Source of the DNA: Streptantibioticus cattleyicolor NRRL 8057 = DSM 46488 | Lineage (GTDB): Bacteria > Actinomycetota > Actinomycetes > Streptomycetales > Streptomycetaceae | Reading direction: 5' to 3' | DNA length: 64,000 nucleotides | Assembly (NCBI RefSeq): GCF_000240165.1 | Contig: NC_017586.1 | Location: 1,240,001-1,304,000 of the forward strand | Shown here: piece after piece, positions 41,622 to 51,928 of the stretch | How positions within the stretch are numbered: position 1 is the first letter of the stretch | How the letters are laid out: every line of letters begins with the position of its first letter | The notes under the pieces: model-generated | What the model was told of the DNA's origin: nothing | Database searches by the model: none | The model's input: the letters and a program-made list of their open reading frames with translations, nothing else | Position numbers and translations under genes: made by a program

Positions 41622-42343
41622 CGGGACACTGCCTCCAACGCTTCTTCCAAGGTGAACGCCTTGGCGTAGAGGGCCTTGCCCACGATGGCGCCCTCCACAC
41701 CTTCGGGCACCAGCGCGGCCAGGGCCCGCAGGTCGTCGAGGCTGGAGACGCCGCCGGAGGCGACCACCGGCTTGTCCGTGGCGGCGCACACGTTGCGCAG
41801 CAGCTCCAGGTTGGGGCCCTGGAGGGTGCCGTCCTTGGCGATGTCGGTGACCACGTAGCGGGCGCACCCCTCGGAGTCGAGGCGGGCCAGCGTCTCGTAC
41901 AGGTCGCCGCCGTCCCGGGTCCAGCCCCGGCCGCGCAGCGTGGTGCCGCGGACGTCGAGGCCGACGGCGATCTTGTCGCCGTGCTCGGCGATGGCCTTGG
42001 CCACCCACTCGGGGGCCTCCAGGGCGGCGGTGCCCAGGTTGACCCGGGTGCACCCGGTGGCCAGGGCGGCGGCCAGCGAGGCGTCATCGCGGATGCCGCC
42101 GGAGAGCTCCACCTTGATGTCCATGGCGCGGGCCACCTCGGCGATCCGCTCCCGGTTGTCGCCGGTGCCGAAGGCGGCGTCGAGGTCGACCAGGTGGAGC
42201 CATTCGGCCCCGGCCCGCTGCCAGGCCAGGGCGGCCTCCAGCGGGTCGCCGTAGGACGTTTCGGTGCCGGACTCGCCGTGCACCAGGCGGACGGCCTGGC
42301 CGGCGCGGACGTCGACGGCGGGCAGGAGTTCGAGCGTGGACAT
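41618..42343 (-). CDS. priA: Bifunctional phosphoribosyl isomerase PriA (HisA/TrpF)
   Basis: A 241-residue TIM barrel that isomerises ProFAR in histidine synthesis and PRA in tryptophan synthesis. The sequence is nearly identical, from memory, to S. coelicolor Pri[20 protein letters not shown] with catalytic Asp, [19 protein letters not shown] and [19 protein letters not shown] with the second Asp. I chose ATG 42343 by that similarity; GTG 42355 is an alternative that overlaps the hisH stop. No trpF occurs in the window's trp genes, consistent with dual use. Confidence 0.93.
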   Translation of the reverse strand: MSTLELLPAVDVRAGQAVRLVHGESGTETSYGDPLEAALAWQRAGAEWLHLVDLDAAFGTGDNRERIAEVARAMDIKVELSGGIRDDASLAAALATGCTRVNLGTAALEAPEWVAKAIAEHGDKIAVGLDVRGTTLRGRGWTRDGGDLYETLARLDSEGCARYVVTDIAKDGTLQGPNLELLRNVCAATDKPVVASGGVSSLDDLRALAALVPEGVEGAIVGKALYAKAFTLEEALEAVSR

Positions 42344-42351
42344 CGCGGGGC

Positions 42352-42987
42352 TCACAGGGTCTCGATCCAGTTGGACAGCAGCTTGGCGCCGGCGTCACCG
42401 GACTTCTCGGGGTGGAACTGGGTCGCCCACAGCGGGCCGTTCTCCACCGCGGCCACGAAGCGGTCGCCGTGCGTGGCCCAGGTGACCTTGGGCGGCCGGA
42501 TGGCCTCGTTGCCGGTCTCCAGCTCCCACTCGCGCACCGCGTAGGAGTGGACGAAGTAGTAGTGCTCGCCGCGGTCGAGGCCGGCGAAGAGCCGGGAGTC
42601 CTCGGGGGCCTCGACGGTGTTCCACCCCATGTGCGGGACGACGGGGGCGCGCAGCGGGGCCACGGTGCCGGGCCACTCGTCGCAGCCGGCCGTCTCCACG
42701 CCGTGCTCGACGCCGCGGGAGAAGAGGATCTGCATGCCGACGCAGATGCCCAGCACCGGACGGCCGCCGGCCAGCCGGCGGCCGATGATCCAGTCCCCGC
42801 GGGCGGTGCGCAGCCCGGCCATGCAGGCGGCGAAGGCGCCCACGCCGGGCACGAGCAGCCCGTCGGCGGCCATCGCCCGGTCGTAGTCCGCGGTGATCTC
42901 CACCTCGGCGCCGGCCCGGGCCACCGCCCGCTCGGCGGAGCGTACGTTTCCGAAGCCGTAGTCGAAGACGACCACGCGCTTGCTCAT
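42352..42987 (-). CDS. hisH: Imidazole glycerol phosphate synthase glutaminase subunit
   Basis: A 211-residue class I glutaminase that supplies ammonia to HisF. The catalytic Cys lies in [15 protein letters not shown]; the His-Glu pair is in TQFHPEKSG. The N-terminus [17 protein letters not shown] is typical. ATG 42987 follows the small membrane protein stop by 11 bases. Confidence 0.95.
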   Translation of the reverse strand: MSKRVVVFDYGFGNVRSAERAVARAGAEVEITADYDRAMAADGLLVPGVGAFAACMAGLRTARGDWIIGRRLAGGRPVLGICVGMQILFSRGVEHGVETAGCDEWPGTVAPLRAPVVPHMGWNTVEAPEDSRLFAGLDRGEHYYFVHSYAVREWELETGNEAIRPPKVTWATHGDRFVAAVENGPLWATQFHPEKSGDAGAKLLSNWIETL

Positions 42988-42998
42988 GTCGGTCCCTT

Positions 42999-43151
42999 CT
43001 ACAGCCGCAGCAGACCGGCGGCGAGCGACATCACCGCGCCGATCCCCATCAGCACGATCACGCCCTTGGGCAGCTTCTGCTTCCAGAACGAGTAGACGCC
43101 TCCGGCGAGGAAGAGCCCGAGGAGGATGAAGAGGTACGCCGCCTTGTTCAC
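42999..43151 (-). CDS. 50-residue membrane protein in the his operon
   Basis: A 50-residue protein with two hydrophobic helices ([18 protein letters not shown] and [18 protein letters not shown]) joined by KQKLPKG. GTG 43151 is preceded by GGGTGGG. It lies between hisB and hisH with 85- and 11-base gaps, so it is probably part of the operon. A similar small protein is, from memory, common at this site in streptomycetes; function unknown. Confidence 0.68.
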   Translation of the reverse strand: MNKAAYLFILLGLFLAGGVYSFWKQKLPKGVIVLMGIGAVMSLAAGLLRL

Positions 43152-43236
43152 AGCACCCACCCGTGAGCTTCTCCGCCCGCGCGGCGACAGCGCGCCTCGC
43201 CGGTCGTCCGCGGCCCGGCAGCCGCGCGTGCGCCGC

Positions 43237-43827
43237 TCACAGCGCACCCTTGGTGGAGGGGATCCCCGGCTGCCTGGGGTCGATCTCGGAGGCGTACCGC
43301 AGTGCGCGGGCGAGCGCCTTGAACTGGCACTCCACGATGTGGTGGGCGTTGCGTCCGTAGGGGACGTGGACGTGCAGCGCTATCTGCGCCTGGGCCACGA
43401 AGGACTCCAGGATGTGGCGGGTCATCGTGGTGTCGTAGGCGCCGATCACGGGCGCCATGCCCTCGGGTTCGGTGTGTACCAGGTAGGGGCGGCCGGAGAG
43501 GTCGACGGTGACCTGGGCCAGCGACTCGTCCAGCGGGACGGAGGCGTTGGCGAAGCGCACGATGCCGCGCTTGTCGCCGAGCGCCTGCTTGAAGGCGGCG
43601 CCGAGGGCGAGCGAGGTGTCCTCGATGGTGTGGTGGCTGTCGATGTGCAGGTCGCCGTCGGTCTTGACGGTCAGGTCGAACAGCCCGTGGCGGCCGAGCT
43701 GGTCGAGCATGTGGTCGTAGAAGCCGACCCCGGTCGAGATGTCGACGACCCCGGTGCCGTCGAGGTTGATCTCGACGACGACGGAGGTCTCCTTGGTGGT
43801 GCGTTCCACGCGGCCCACGCGGCTCAT
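43237..43827 (-). CDS. hisB: Imidazoleglycerol-phosphate dehydratase
   Basis: A 196-residue stand-alone dehydratase (no phosphatase fusion). The duplicated manganese-binding motifs are DGDLHIDSHHTIEDTSLALG and LHVHVPYGRNAHHIVE, with GFYDHMLDQLGRHG nearer the N-terminus. ATG 43827 begins five bases after the hisC stop. Confidence 0.96.
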   Translation of the reverse strand: MSRVGRVERTTKETSVVVEINLDGTGVVDISTGVGFYDHMLDQLGRHGLFDLTVKTDGDLHIDSHHTIEDTSLALGAAFKQALGDKRGIVRFANASVPLDESLAQVTVDLSGRPYLVHTEPEGMAPVIGAYDTTMTRHILESFVAQAQIALHVHVPYGRNAHHIVECQFKALARALRYASEIDPRQPGIPSTKGAL

Positions 43828-43832
43828 GGTGG

Positions 43833-44933
43833 CTAAAGCTCCTTCTTGATCGCGCGTACCGCGTCGAGGAACGCGTCGTTCTCCGCCGGGGTGCCCGCGG
43901 AGACCCGCAGCCAGCCAGGTACGCCGTTGTCGCGGACGAGTACGCCGTGGCCGAGGATGGTCTGCCAGGCGGCGTGGCTGTCCTCGAAGCGGCCGAACTG
44001 GACGAAGTTGGCGTCCGAGTCGGTGACCTCGTAGCCGGCCGACCGCAGCCCGGTGACGAGCCGGTCACGCTCGGCCTTGAGCTGCTCGACGTACTTCAAC
44101 AGCGTATCGGTGTGCTCCAGCGCGGCGAGCGCGGTGGCCTGGGTGACCGACGAGAGGTGGTAGGGCAGCCGCACCAGGCGCACGGCGTCGACCACGGCGG
44201 GGTCGGCGGCGAGGTAGCCCAGCCGCAGCCCGGCCGCGCCGAACGCCTTGGACATGGTGCGGGAGAGCACCAGGTTGGGGCGGCCGGCGAGGAGCGGCAG
44301 CAGCGAGGGGCGGTGCGAGAACTCGACGTACGCCTCGTCCACCACGAACAGCGACGGGCGGGCCGCCTGGGCGGCCTCGTAGAGCGACAGGACGGTGTCG
44401 GCGTCGACCGCGGTGCCGGTGGGGTTGTTCGGGGAGGTGACGAAGACCACGTGCGGGCGGTGTTCGGCGATGGCCGCCCGGGCCGCCTCGACGTCGACGG
44501 TGAAGTCCGCGTCGCGCGGCCCGGAGATCCAGGTGGTGCCGGTGCCGCGGGAGATCAGCGAATGCATCGAGTACGACGGCTCGAAGCCGAGGGCGGTGCG
44601 GCCGGGGCCGCCGAAGGCCTGGAGCAGCTGCTGGATGACCTCGTTGGAGCCGTTGGCCGCCCACACCTGGCCGACCTCCACCGGGTGGCCGGTGGTGCGG
44701 GTGAGGTAGGCGGCGAGCCGGGTGCGCAGCTCGACCGCCTCCCGGTCCGGGTAGCGGTTCAGGCCCCGGGCGGCCTCGCGGACCCGCTCGGCGATCCGCT
44801 CCACCAGCGGCTCGGGCAGCGGGTAGGGGTTCTCGTTGGTGTTGAGCTGCACCGGTACGTCGAGCTGGGGGGCGCCGTACGGGGACTTGCCGCGCAGTTC
44901 GTCCCGGATGGGCAGGTCGTCGATGCGGGTCAC
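43833..44933 (-). CDS. hisC: Histidinol-phosphate aminotransferase
   Basis: A 366-residue PLP aminotransferase. The PLP lysine is in [30 protein letters not shown] and [15 protein letters not shown] are family signatures, with C-terminal substrate-contact [16 protein letters not shown] 44933 overlaps the hisD stop as GTGA. Confidence 0.95.
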   Translation of the reverse strand: MTRIDDLPIRDELRGKSPYGAPQLDVPVQLNTNENPYPLPEPLVERIAERVREAARGLNRYPDREAVELRTRLAAYLTRTTGHPVEVGQVWAANGSNEVIQQLLQAFGGPGRTALGFEPSYSMHSLISRGTGTTWISGPRDADFTVDVEAARAAIAEHRPHVVFVTSPNNPTGTAVDADTVLSLYEAAQAARPSLFVVDEAYVEFSHRPSLLPLLAGRPNLVLSRTMSKAFGAAGLRLGYLAADPAVVDAVRLVRLPYHLSSVTQATALAALEHTDTLLKYVEQLKAERDRLVTGLRSAGYEVTDSDANFVQFGRFEDSHAAWQTILGHGVLVRDNGVPGWLRVSAGTPAENDAFLDAVRAIKKEL

Positions 44934-46249
44934 CCCTGCGGCACCTTCCACTCGAACCGGGCCTTGATCGCGGCGCCGTGGGCGGGCAGGTCCTCCGCCT
45001 CGGCGAGGGTCACCACGTGGTGGGCGACCTCGGCGAGGGCGTCGCGGGTGTAGTCCACGACGTGGATGCCGCGCAGGAAGGACTGGACGGAAAGGCCCGA
45101 GGAGTGGCAGGCGCAGCCGCCGGTGGGCAGCACGTGGTTGGAGCCGGCCGCGTAGTCGCCGAGGGATACGGGGGCGTAGGGGCCGACGAAGACCGCGCCG
45201 GCGTTGCGGACCCGGGCGGCGACCGCGGCGGCGTCGGCGGTCTGGATCTCCAGGTGCTCGGCGGCATAGGCGTCGACCACGGCGAGCCCCTGGTCGAGGG
45301 TGTCGACCAGCACCACGGCGGACTGCTTGCCGGTGAGCGCCTCGGTGATGCGCTCGGTGTGCTTGGTGGCGGCGACCTGGCGGTCGAGTTCGGCGGCGAC
45401 GGCGTCGGCCAGCGCCGGGGAGGTGGTGACCAGCACGGCGGCGGCCAGCGTGTCGTGCTCGGCCTGGCTGATCAGGTCGGCGGCGACGTGGACGGGGTCG
45501 GCGGTGTCGTCGGCGAGCACCGCGATCTCGGTGGGCCCGGCCTCGGCGTCGATGCCGATGCGCCCCTTGAGCAGGCGCTTGGCGGCGGCCACCCAGATGT
45601 TGCCGGGGCCGGTGACCAGGTTGACCGGGCGGCACTCCTCGGTGCCGTGCGCGAACATGGCGATGGCCTGGGCGCCGCCGGCCGCGTAGACCTCGTCGAC
45701 GCCGAGCAGGGCGCAGGCGGCCAGGATGGTGGGGTGCGGCAGGCCGTCGAAGTCGGCCTGCGGCGGGGAGGAGACGGCCAGCGAGCCGACGCCGGCCTCC
45801 TGCGCCGGCACCACGTTCATCACCACGGACGACGGGTAGACCGCGTTGCCACCGGGCACGTACAGGCCGACACGTTCGACCGGCACCCACCGTTCGGTGA
45901 CGGTGCCGCCGGGGACGACGCGGGTGGTGACGTCGGTGCGCCGCTGTTCACGGTGGACGAGCCGGGCGCGCCGGATGGATTCCTCCAGCGCGGCGCGGAC
46001 CGCCGGGTCGAGTCCGGCCAGGGCCCGGGTGAGGGCGTCGGCGGGCACCCGGACGCGGTCCAGGGTGACGCCGTCGAAGCGCCGCGCGTACTCGATCAGC
46101 GCCGCGGTGCCGCGATGCCGTACGTCGTCGCAGATGGGGCGCACCTTCTCCAGGGCGGCCTCGACGTCGAGCTCGGCACGGGGCAGCAGGTCGCGGTCGA
46201 TCCCGCCCTCGGGGAAGGCGGTGCCGCGCAGATCGATTCGGGAGATCAC
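44930..46249 (-). CDS. hisD: Histidinol dehydrogenase
   Basis: A 439-residue zinc enzyme that oxidises histidinol to histidine in two NAD-dependent steps. [46 protein letters not shown] and the zinc/base region [12 protein letters not shown] are all present. GTG 46249 has no ribosome-binding site and is preceded by TACACT seven bases away, so the operon is probably read as a leaderless message. Confidence 0.96.
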   Translation of the reverse strand: MISRIDLRGTAFPEGGIDRDLLPRAELDVEAALEKVRPICDDVRHRGTAALIEYARRFDGVTLDRVRVPADALTRALAGLDPAVRAALEESIRRARLVHREQRRTDVTTRVVPGGTVTERWVPVERVGLYVPGGNAVYPSSVVMNVVPAQEAGVGSLAVSSPPQADFDGLPHPTILAACALLGVDEVYAAGGAQAIAMFAHGTEECRPVNLVTGPGNIWVAAAKRLLKGRIGIDAEAGPTEIAVLADDTADPVHVAADLISQAEHDTLAAAVLVTTSPALADAVAAELDRQVAATKHTERITEALTGKQSAVVLVDTLDQGLAVVDAYAAEHLEIQTADAAAVAARVRNAGAVFVGPYAPVSLGDYAAGSNHVLPTGGCACHSSGLSVQSFLRGIHVVDYTRDALAEVAHHVVTLAEAEDLPAHGAAIKARFEWKVPQG

Positions 46250-46256
46250 GGCCCCA

Positions 46257-46262
46257 AGTGTA
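46257..46262 (-). promoter_or_regulatory. Predicted -10 box of a leaderless his operon promoter
   Basis: On the hisD strand TACACT is followed by TGGGGCC and the GTG start. It matches TANNNT at the right distance for initiation at the start codon. The -35 region is weak. Confidence 0.58.
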
Positions 46263-46445
46263 GGCAGCCCTTCCGCGGCACGCGGGCAGCCTCCACGTGG
46301 TGAGACGTGGCGTGGGGCGCTCGTGGGACGGCCGGGACGCGCGGTGACCGCCGAGCGCCGCGCGCGCGACCGGGCGCGACTGTCGGAACCGGCCGCTAAC
46401 GTGCCGTACTGGTGATCACAGCGGGATCCGGGAGGGGGACGGGTG

Positions 46446-47999
46446 ATGACCGAGCCGCTGGAGGGGCTGACGCCGGCCGAGGCGAGGCTGTGGGACGCCT
46501 TCCGCCGGGGTGACCCGTGCGATCTGCGCACCGGCGACCCGGAGCTGGACGATCCGGCGGCGGACCTGGAGTGGGACGCGTCACGTACGGTGCGGGCCAT
46601 CGTGGTGGCCCGGCTGCTGCTGGACGGGCCGGGCCGGGAGCCGGGCCGGGTGGCCGCGCTGAAGCTGGCCGGGGCGCTGCTGACCGGGGTGCTCGACCTC
46701 TCCGGCGGCCAGGTCCGGCCGTACGTGGAGTTACGCGACTGCCGTTTCGACTGCCGGCTGCTGCTGCCGGAGGCCCACTTCAGCACGTTGCGGCTGCTGC
46801 GCTGCGCGGTGCCGCGGGTGGAGGCGGCGCGGCTGTCCACCGAGGGCGATCTGCACCTGCCGCGCTGCACGGTGCCCGGCGGCATCCGGCTCACCGACGC
46901 CCACATCGGCACCGACCTCCTCCTCAACCAGCTGGTGGTCGGCCAGGACCGGTCGGGGCAGGCGATCTCCGCGGACGGGCTCACGGTGGCGCAGGACATG
47001 GAGGCCGAACTGGTGGAGGCTGCCGGGGAGATCAGTCTGCGCAGCGCCCGGATCGGCGGCCGGCTCAGCCTGCGCGGCAGCACGCTGCGCAACCCGTACG
47101 GGCGGTACGCGCTCAACGCTGCCCGGGTCACCGTGGAGCACACGCTCTACCTCAGCTCCGGTTGGCTCAGCGGCCACCTCGACGGCGGCACCCCGCCGGT
47201 GGGGGTGCGCACCCGGCGGTTCTCCTGCGAGGGCGGGGTGCGGCTGGACGACGGGCGGTTCGGCAACGCGGTCATCGCCGACAAGGCCCGGTTCCACCTG
47301 GTGGGCGCGCAGACGCTGTCGCTGCGCCGGATCCAGACCCCGGAGCTGCGGCTGACCCTGGACGAGCCGCCGTCCGGCCGGATCTCGCTGGCCGGGGCGC
47401 GGGTGGGCAACCTGACCGACGCCCGCTCCAGCTGGCCCGGCGCCGGCGGCATCGACCTGGCCGGCTTCTCCTACGAGTCGCTGGCGCCGCAGGGGTCGTT
47501 CCCGCTGTCCCGCCGGATAGCCTGGCTCGCCGACGCGACGCCGGAGTACAACCCGGATCCGTACGAGACGCTGGCCCAGGCGCTGCGCGGCAGCGGGGAG
47601 GACTCCCAGGCCCGGGAGGTGCTGCTGGCCAAGCAGCGGCGGCGGCGCGAGACGCTGCCGCTGGCCGGGAAGGTCTGGGGGTGCCTGCAGGACGTCACGG
47701 TGGGGTACGGGTACCGGCCGGGGCGGGCCGCGTTGTGGATGGCGGTGCTGTGGGCGGTGGGCGCCCTGTACTTCGCCGGCCGGCCCGCCCCGCCGCCGGT
47801 GGACGAGCAGGCGTGGCCGCACTGGAACCCGGCGCTGCTCGCCCTCGATCTGCTGCTGCCCTTCGCCGACCTGGGGCAGAGCAACGCCTGGCGGCTGAGC
47901 GGGGCCGCGCAGTGGATCGCGGCGGGGATGAACCTGCTGGGGTGGATGCTGGCGACGACGGTGGCGGCGGGGGCGTCGCGGCTGCTGCGCCGGGGGTGA
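46446..47999 (+). CDS. Beta-helix membrane protein of unknown function
   Basis: A 517-residue protein. Residues about 50-330 are built from irregular repeated strands ([68 protein letters not shown]) that suggest a right-handed beta-helix like pentapeptide-repeat or bactofilin folds. Residues about 420-517 hold two to three membrane helices. I do not recognise a function; homologues in streptomycetes are often mislabelled oxidoreductase. ATG 46446 and GTG 46443 are both in frame behind GGGAGGGGG. It is divergent from hisD. Confidence 0.75.
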   Translation: MTEPLEGLTPAEARLWDAFRRGDPCDLRTGDPELDDPAADLEWDASRTVRAIVVARLLLDGPGREPGRVAALKLAGALLTGVLDLSGGQVRPYVELRDCRFDCRLLLPEAHFSTLRLLRCAVPRVEAARLSTEGDLHLPRCTVPGGIRLTDAHIGTDLLLNQLVVGQDRSGQAISADGLTVAQDMEAELVEAAGEISLRSARIGGRLSLRGSTLRNPYGRYALNAARVTVEHTLYLSSGWLSGHLDGGTPPVGVRTRRFSCEGGVRLDDGRFGNAVIADKARFHLVGAQTLSLRRIQTPELRLTLDEPPSGRISLAGARVGNLTDARSSWPGAGGIDLAGFSYESLAPQGSFPLSRRIAWLADATPEYNPDPYETLAQALRGSGEDSQAREVLLAKQRRRRETLPLAGKVWGCLQDVTVGYGYRPGRAALWMAVLWAVGALYFAGRPAPPPVDEQAWPHWNPALLALDLLLPFADLGQSNAWRLSGAAQWIAAGMNLLGWMLATTVAAGASRLLRRG

Positions 48000-48036
48000 T
48001 CCGGGGAAACCGGTCTGGCCGGCCGGAAGGTGCGCA

Positions 48037-48042
48037 TAGGCT
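48037..48042 (+). promoter_or_regulatory. Predicted -10 box, leaderless LON-domain gene
   Basis: TAGGCT is followed by eight bases and GTG 48051; no ribosome-binding site lies between. The geometry fits leaderless transcription. Confidence 0.52.
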
Positions 48043-48050
48043 TGACCGCT

Positions 48051-48770
48051 GTGACCGTCTCCCTGCCGCTCTTCCCGCTCGGTGCCGTGCTCTTCCCCGG
48101 CCTGGTGCTGCCGCTCAACGTCTTCGAGGAGCGGTACCGGGCGCTCGTTCGCGATCTGCTGGCGCTGCCGGCCGACGGGCCGCGGCAGTTCGGGGTGGTG
48201 GCCATCCGGGACGGGCACGAGGTGGCGCCGAGCGGTCCGGGGACGGCGGACACCGGGCCGGCCGCCGGGTTCGGCCCCGATCTGGACCGGGCGCTGTACC
48301 CGGTGGGGTGCGTGGCGGACGTGGCCTCGGTGCAGGAGCAGTCCGGTGGCGGTTACGAGTTGGTGGCCACCGGCACCACGCGGTTCCGGGTGCTGTCGGT
48401 GGACGCCTCGGGGCCGTATCTGGTCGGTGAGGTGGAGATGCTGCCGGAGGAGCCGGGGACGGGCGCCGGGGCGCTGACGTCCGCGGTGGACCGGGCGTTC
48501 CGCGGCTACCAGAAGCTGCTGGCCGGGGCGCGGGAGCGGACGCTGGCGGCGCCGCAGGAACTGCCGGACCGGCCGTCGGTACTCTCCTACCTGGTGGCCG
48601 CCGCGATGGTGGTGGAGGTGCCGGTCAAGCAGCGGCTGCTGGAGTGCGCGGACACCGCGGCGCGGCTGGCGGAGGAGCTGGCGCTGCTGCGCCGGGAGAC
48701 CGCGCTGATCGGCAAGTTGCCGTCGTTGCCGGCGGTGGAGCTGACCCGGCAGCGCACCAACCGCAACTGA
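48051..48770 (+). CDS. LON substrate-binding domain protein
   Basis: A 239-residue protein consisting of the Lon N-terminal domain only, without ATPase or protease parts. SLPLFPLGAVLFPGLVLPLN and VFEERYRALVRDLL open the domain; a helical tail (about 150-225) closes it. Such stand-alone domains are widespread, possibly adaptors that recognise unfolded protein. GTG 48051 is chosen over GTG 48030 because the domain begins there and a -10 box precedes it. Confidence 0.86.
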   Translation: MTVSLPLFPLGAVLFPGLVLPLNVFEERYRALVRDLLALPADGPRQFGVVAIRDGHEVAPSGPGTADTGPAAGFGPDLDRALYPVGCVADVASVQEQSGGGYELVATGTTRFRVLSVDASGPYLVGEVEMLPEEPGTGAGALTSAVDRAFRGYQKLLAGARERTLAAPQELPDRPSVLSYLVAAAMVVEVPVKQRLLECADTAARLAEELALLRRETALIGKLPSLPAVELTRQRTNRN

Positions 48771-48793
48771 CGCAGCGTCAGAAAGTCTGGGGT

Positions 48794-49297
48794 ATGGCGA
48801 AGAGGACCAAGGGCAAGGGCGCCGGGGGTACGCCGGCCACGGCGGCGCTGGCCGCCGCCGGGGTGGAGTTCACCGTCCACGCCTATCCGCACGACCCGGC
48901 GTCGGCCTCGTACGGCGCGGAGGCCGCGGCGGCGCTCGGGGTGGCCCCGGAGCGGGTCTTCAAGACGCTGGTCGCCCAGGTCGACGAGGCGCTGACGGTC
49001 GCCGTGGTGCCGGTGGCCGGCTCGCTGGACCTCAAGGCGCTGGCCGCCGCGGTCTCCGGCAAGCGGGCCGTGCTGGCCGACCCCGTCGCCGCCGAGCGCA
49101 CCACCGGTTACGTACGCGGCGGGATCTCACCGCTGGGCCAGCGCAAGCGGCTGCCCACCGTGGTGGACGTCTCGGCGCTGGAGCACCCGACGGTCCACGT
49201 CTCGGCGGGACGGCGCGGCCTGGAGGTGGAGCTGGCCCCGGCCGCGTTGGTCGAGCTGACCTCGGCGGCCACGGCCGGCATCGCGGCGTACCGCTGA
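48794..49297 (+). CDS. ybaK: YbaK-type aminoacyl-tRNA deacylase
   Basis: A 167-residue protein of the YbaK family, which hydrolyses mischarged Cys-tRNA(Pro). The N-terminus is basic (MAKRTKGKGAGG); catalytic-region motifs are RVFKTLVAQVD (active Lys) and TTGYVRGGISPLGQRKRLPT. ATG 48794 begins 23 bases after the LON-domain gene and lacks a proper ribosome-binding site, so it may have its own leaderless start. Confidence 0.9.
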   Translation: MAKRTKGKGAGGTPATAALAAAGVEFTVHAYPHDPASASYGAEAAAALGVAPERVFKTLVAQVDEALTVAVVPVAGSLDLKALAAAVSGKRAVLADPVAAERTTGYVRGGISPLGQRKRLPTVVDVSALEHPTVHVSAGRRGLEVELAPAALVELTSAATAGIAAYR

Positions 49298-49313
49298 CGT
49301 CCCGGCCGCCCCG

Positions 49314-49943
49314 TCAGGACGCGGCGGGCGGGGTGCCCTGGCCGGGCGGGGTCTCCCCCGGCGCGCTCCAGCCGTCCCAGCGGGGCGCGGGCTCGGCCGG
49401 GCGCGGCGTGAGCAGCGAGGTGAGCAGCAGGTAGACGGCCATCGCCGCGACCGGCCAGGCCAGCAGCGAACCGGTGGCGCGCAGTTGCAGCGGGCCGGAG
49501 AAGACCTTGCCGGCTCCGACCGCCTTGGCGTGCCCGGCCACGTCGTGCGTCGGCCCGAGCCACACCCCGATCCGCCAGGCCACCAGCGCGGCGAGCAGCC
49601 CGCCCACGGCGAGCGCGACCGCCAGCGCGACGCCGCCGCCGCGCCGCCAGAAGTAGACCGCGACCGCGCTCAGCGCCCCGAAGCCCAGCGCCATCAGCGT
49701 GAACCAGCCGTCCGCGGCGACCGACTGCTCGCCCTCCGGGTCCTTGAGGTAGACCACCGAGCCGTCCGAGATCAGCGGCACGCGCGGCGCCAGCCAGAAC
49801 CACAGCAGGCCCAGCAGCACGCCGGAGACGGCCACCACGAGGGCGGCGACCAGCCCGTCGCGCAGATCGGCGCCGCGCGAGGGGGGCGCGCCGGTGTGCG
49901 GCTGCGGCGGGTGCTGGTCGTGCGGGGGCAGCGGTGCGGTCAC
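49314..49943 (-). CDS. Four-helix membrane protein, possibly DUF2567
   Basis: A 209-residue protein with a Pro/His-rich cytoplasmic head (about 1-28) and four hydrophobic segments (about 31-52, 83-101, 105-125, 157-176). The loop after the first helix contains PRVPLISDGSVVYLKDPEGE and QSVAADGWFTLMALGFGAL, resembling actinobacterial DUF2567 proteins; I hold that name loosely. Function unknown. GTG 49943 is preceded by AGGCGG. It converges on ybaK with 16 bases between stops. Confidence 0.68.
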   Translation of the reverse strand: MTAPLPPHDQHPPQPHTGAPPSRGADLRDGLVAALVVAVSGVLLGLLWFWLAPRVPLISDGSVVYLKDPEGEQSVAADGWFTLMALGFGALSAVAVYFWRRGGGVALAVALAVGGLLAALVAWRIGVWLGPTHDVAGHAKAVGAGKVFSGPLQLRATGSLLAWPVAAMAVYLLLTSLLTPRPAEPAPRWDGWSAPGETPPGQGTPPAAS

Positions 49944-49992
49944 CCGCCTATCGTGCCAGGTGTGCCCCGGCGGCCGGGGTCTGCCCCGGCCG

Positions 49993-50817
49993 TCAGCGGT
50001 ACGCGGCCCTGCGGTACGCCCAGGTGGCCACCGCCAGCGACAGCACGCCGACGCCCGCGCACACCCCGAGGTCACCGGTGACGGCGACCCAGTCGGGGGC
50101 GGCGCGGAAGGTGCGGGCGAACGCCTCCACCCCGTACGTCGACGGCAGCAGGTCCCGGGCCCAGCGGACCGGCTCCGGCAGGTGGCCGGCCGGCAGCACA
50201 CCGAGCAGCAGCGCCGCCGACATCCCCAACTGGCCCAGCAGCGTGGCCAGTTCCTGGCGCGGGGCGAGCAGCCCCAGGGCCGCGCCGAGCCCGGACAGGG
50301 CGGCCCCGGCCAGCGGCACCACCGCGGCCAGCACCCACAGGTGGGCCATCGGCAGGTGGAACAGCACGCAGCCGACGGCCGCGGTGACCAGCGTGCCGGG
50401 CACGGTGAACGAGGCGTACGCGGCGGCGGCGCCGAGCACCACGGAGGCGGCCGGCACCGGGAGCGTGGCGTAGTGGTCGAGACCGCCGGAGGCGCGCAGC
50501 CGGCCGAAGTACTGGGCGAGCAGGTTGAGGCCGACGAAGGCGACCACCAGCACGGCGGAGCCGGCCACCACGGCCTGGGCGGCGTCGGTGCCGCCGGCCA
50601 CCACGCCGCGCATCAGGATCATGATGCCGATGGACTGGAAGGTCGCCACGAACAGCAGCGGGATCCGCGAGACGCGGGCGCGGGAGAGCTGGGCGCGGTA
50701 GACCGCGGCGAGGGCGGGCAGCAGCCGGGTGCGCGGGGCGAGCGGGACGGGGCCGACGGCGCCGGGGGCGTCGGCCTCCGGCGCGGGCGCGGTCACCGGG
50801 ACGGAGTCGATGGTCAC
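49993..50817 (-). CDS. ABC-2 type transporter permease
   Basis: A 274-residue membrane protein with six hydrophobic segments after a 30-residue head, of the ABC-2 exporter type. The stretch LLGQLGMSAALLLGVLPAGH and LLPSTYGVEAFARTFRAAPD are typical of drug/antibiotic-resistance exporters. GTG 50817 overlaps the ATPase stop as GTGA, so the two subunits are coupled. Substrate unknown. Confidence 0.86.
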   Translation of the reverse strand: MTIDSVPVTAPAPEADAPGAVGPVPLAPRTRLLPALAAVYRAQLSRARVSRIPLLFVATFQSIGIMILMRGVVAGGTDAAQAVVAGSAVLVVAFVGLNLLAQYFGRLRASGGLDHYATLPVPAASVVLGAAAAYASFTVPGTLVTAAVGCVLFHLPMAHLWVLAAVVPLAGAALSGLGAALGLLAPRQELATLLGQLGMSAALLLGVLPAGHLPEPVRWARDLLPSTYGVEAFARTFRAAPDWVAVTGDLGVCAGVGVLSLAVATWAYRRAAYR

Positions 50818-51863
50818 GCCTTGACCAGTCCTTTCTCGCTGCCGCCGAGGGCCAGGTAGACGTCCTCCAGGCTGGGGGTGGCCAGCGTGAAGTCGTCCAG
50901 TGCGGCGAAGGCGGGGCCGGCGGTGACGGAGGCGACGACGGCCCGGGCGCGCTCCTGCGGCATGCGCAGCGTCCAGCGGCGCCCGGCGGTCTCGGCGCGT
51001 TCGCGCAGGGCCGCGATCTCCGGCAGCCCCAGCGGGGCCTCGTCGCGCCACACCAGGTCCAGCCGGACGTCGCCGGCCACGGTGGCCTTGAGTCCGGCGG
51101 GGGTGTCGCAGGCGATGACCCGGCCGCGGTCGAGCACGGCGACCCGGTCCAGGACGGTCTCGGCCTCGATGACGTTGTGGGTGACCAGCAGGACGGTGAC
51201 GCCCGCTTCGGCGCGGCGGCGGTCCACCGCGGCCCACACCGCGCGGCGGGCGACCGGGTCCATGCCGGTGGTGGGTTCGTCCAGCACCAGCATCGGGCGG
51301 TCGCCGACCAGGGCGGCGGCGAAGCAGGCGAGGCGCCGCTGGCCGCCGGAGAGCCGGGCGAGCGGGCGGTCGGCGAGCGGGGCGAGGCCCAGTTCGTCCA
51401 GGACCGCGTCGCGCTGGGCGCGGGCGGCGCGGACATCGAGGCCGCGCAGGCGTCCGGTGGTCTCGGCGGCCAGCGCGACGGTGAGTTCGTCGAGCGCGGT
51501 GGACTCCTGGCCGAGGTAGCCGATGAGCCGGGCGGCCCGCTCGGGGTGGGCCACCAGGTCGTGGCCGAGCAGGCGGATGGTGCCGTGGTCGGGGCGGAGC
51601 AGCCCGGTCAGCTGGCGGACCAGGGTGGACTTGCCGGCGCCGTTGGGGCCGAGCAGGCCGAAGATCTCGCCGCGCCGGATGTCGAGGTCGATGCCGTCGT
51701 TGGCCCGTACGGCGGTGGGCGCGGGGCCGCGTCCGCGCGCGCCGAACCGTCCGCCCGGCCGTCCCGCCGGATAGCTCTTGACCAGCCCACGGACGGTCCA
51801 CACCGCTCCGCGGGCCCCGGCGGCGGTGCGGGGGGCCGCCGCCCGTTCAGTGCCCGTACTCAC
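50814..51863 (-). CDS. ABC transporter ATP-binding protein
   Basis: A 349-residue ATPase of the DrrA type. Walker A is GLLGPNGAGKSTL, the signature is LSGGQRRLACFAAAL, Walker B is MLVLDEPTTGMDP, and the switch His is in VTHNVIEAE. A C-terminal domain (about 245-335) follows, as in drug exporters. A Gly/Arg-rich insert at about 35-48 interrupts the first strand region. Transcribed with the permease as an exporter. Confidence 0.93.
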   Translation of the reverse strand: MSTGTERAAAPRTAAGARGAVWTVRGLVKSYPAGRPGGRFGARGRGPAPTAVRANDGIDLDIRRGEIFGLLGPNGAGKSTLVRQLTGLLRPDHGTIRLLGHDLVAHPERAARLIGYLGQESTALDELTVALAAETTGRLRGLDVRAARAQRDAVLDELGLAPLADRPLARLSGGQRRLACFAAALVGDRPMLVLDEPTTGMDPVARRAVWAAVDRRRAEAGVTVLLVTHNVIEAETVLDRVAVLDRGRVIACDTPAGLKATVAGDVRLDLVWRDEAPLGLPEIAALRERAETAGRRWTLRMPQERARAVVASVTAGPAFAALDDFTLATPSLEDVYLALGGSEKGLVKA

Positions 51864-51928
51864 GACCCATGAGCGTACGCGCCGTGGCTGTGCCCGGTGG
51901 CGCGGGGCCCGGCCCGGGTGTGCCGGGG

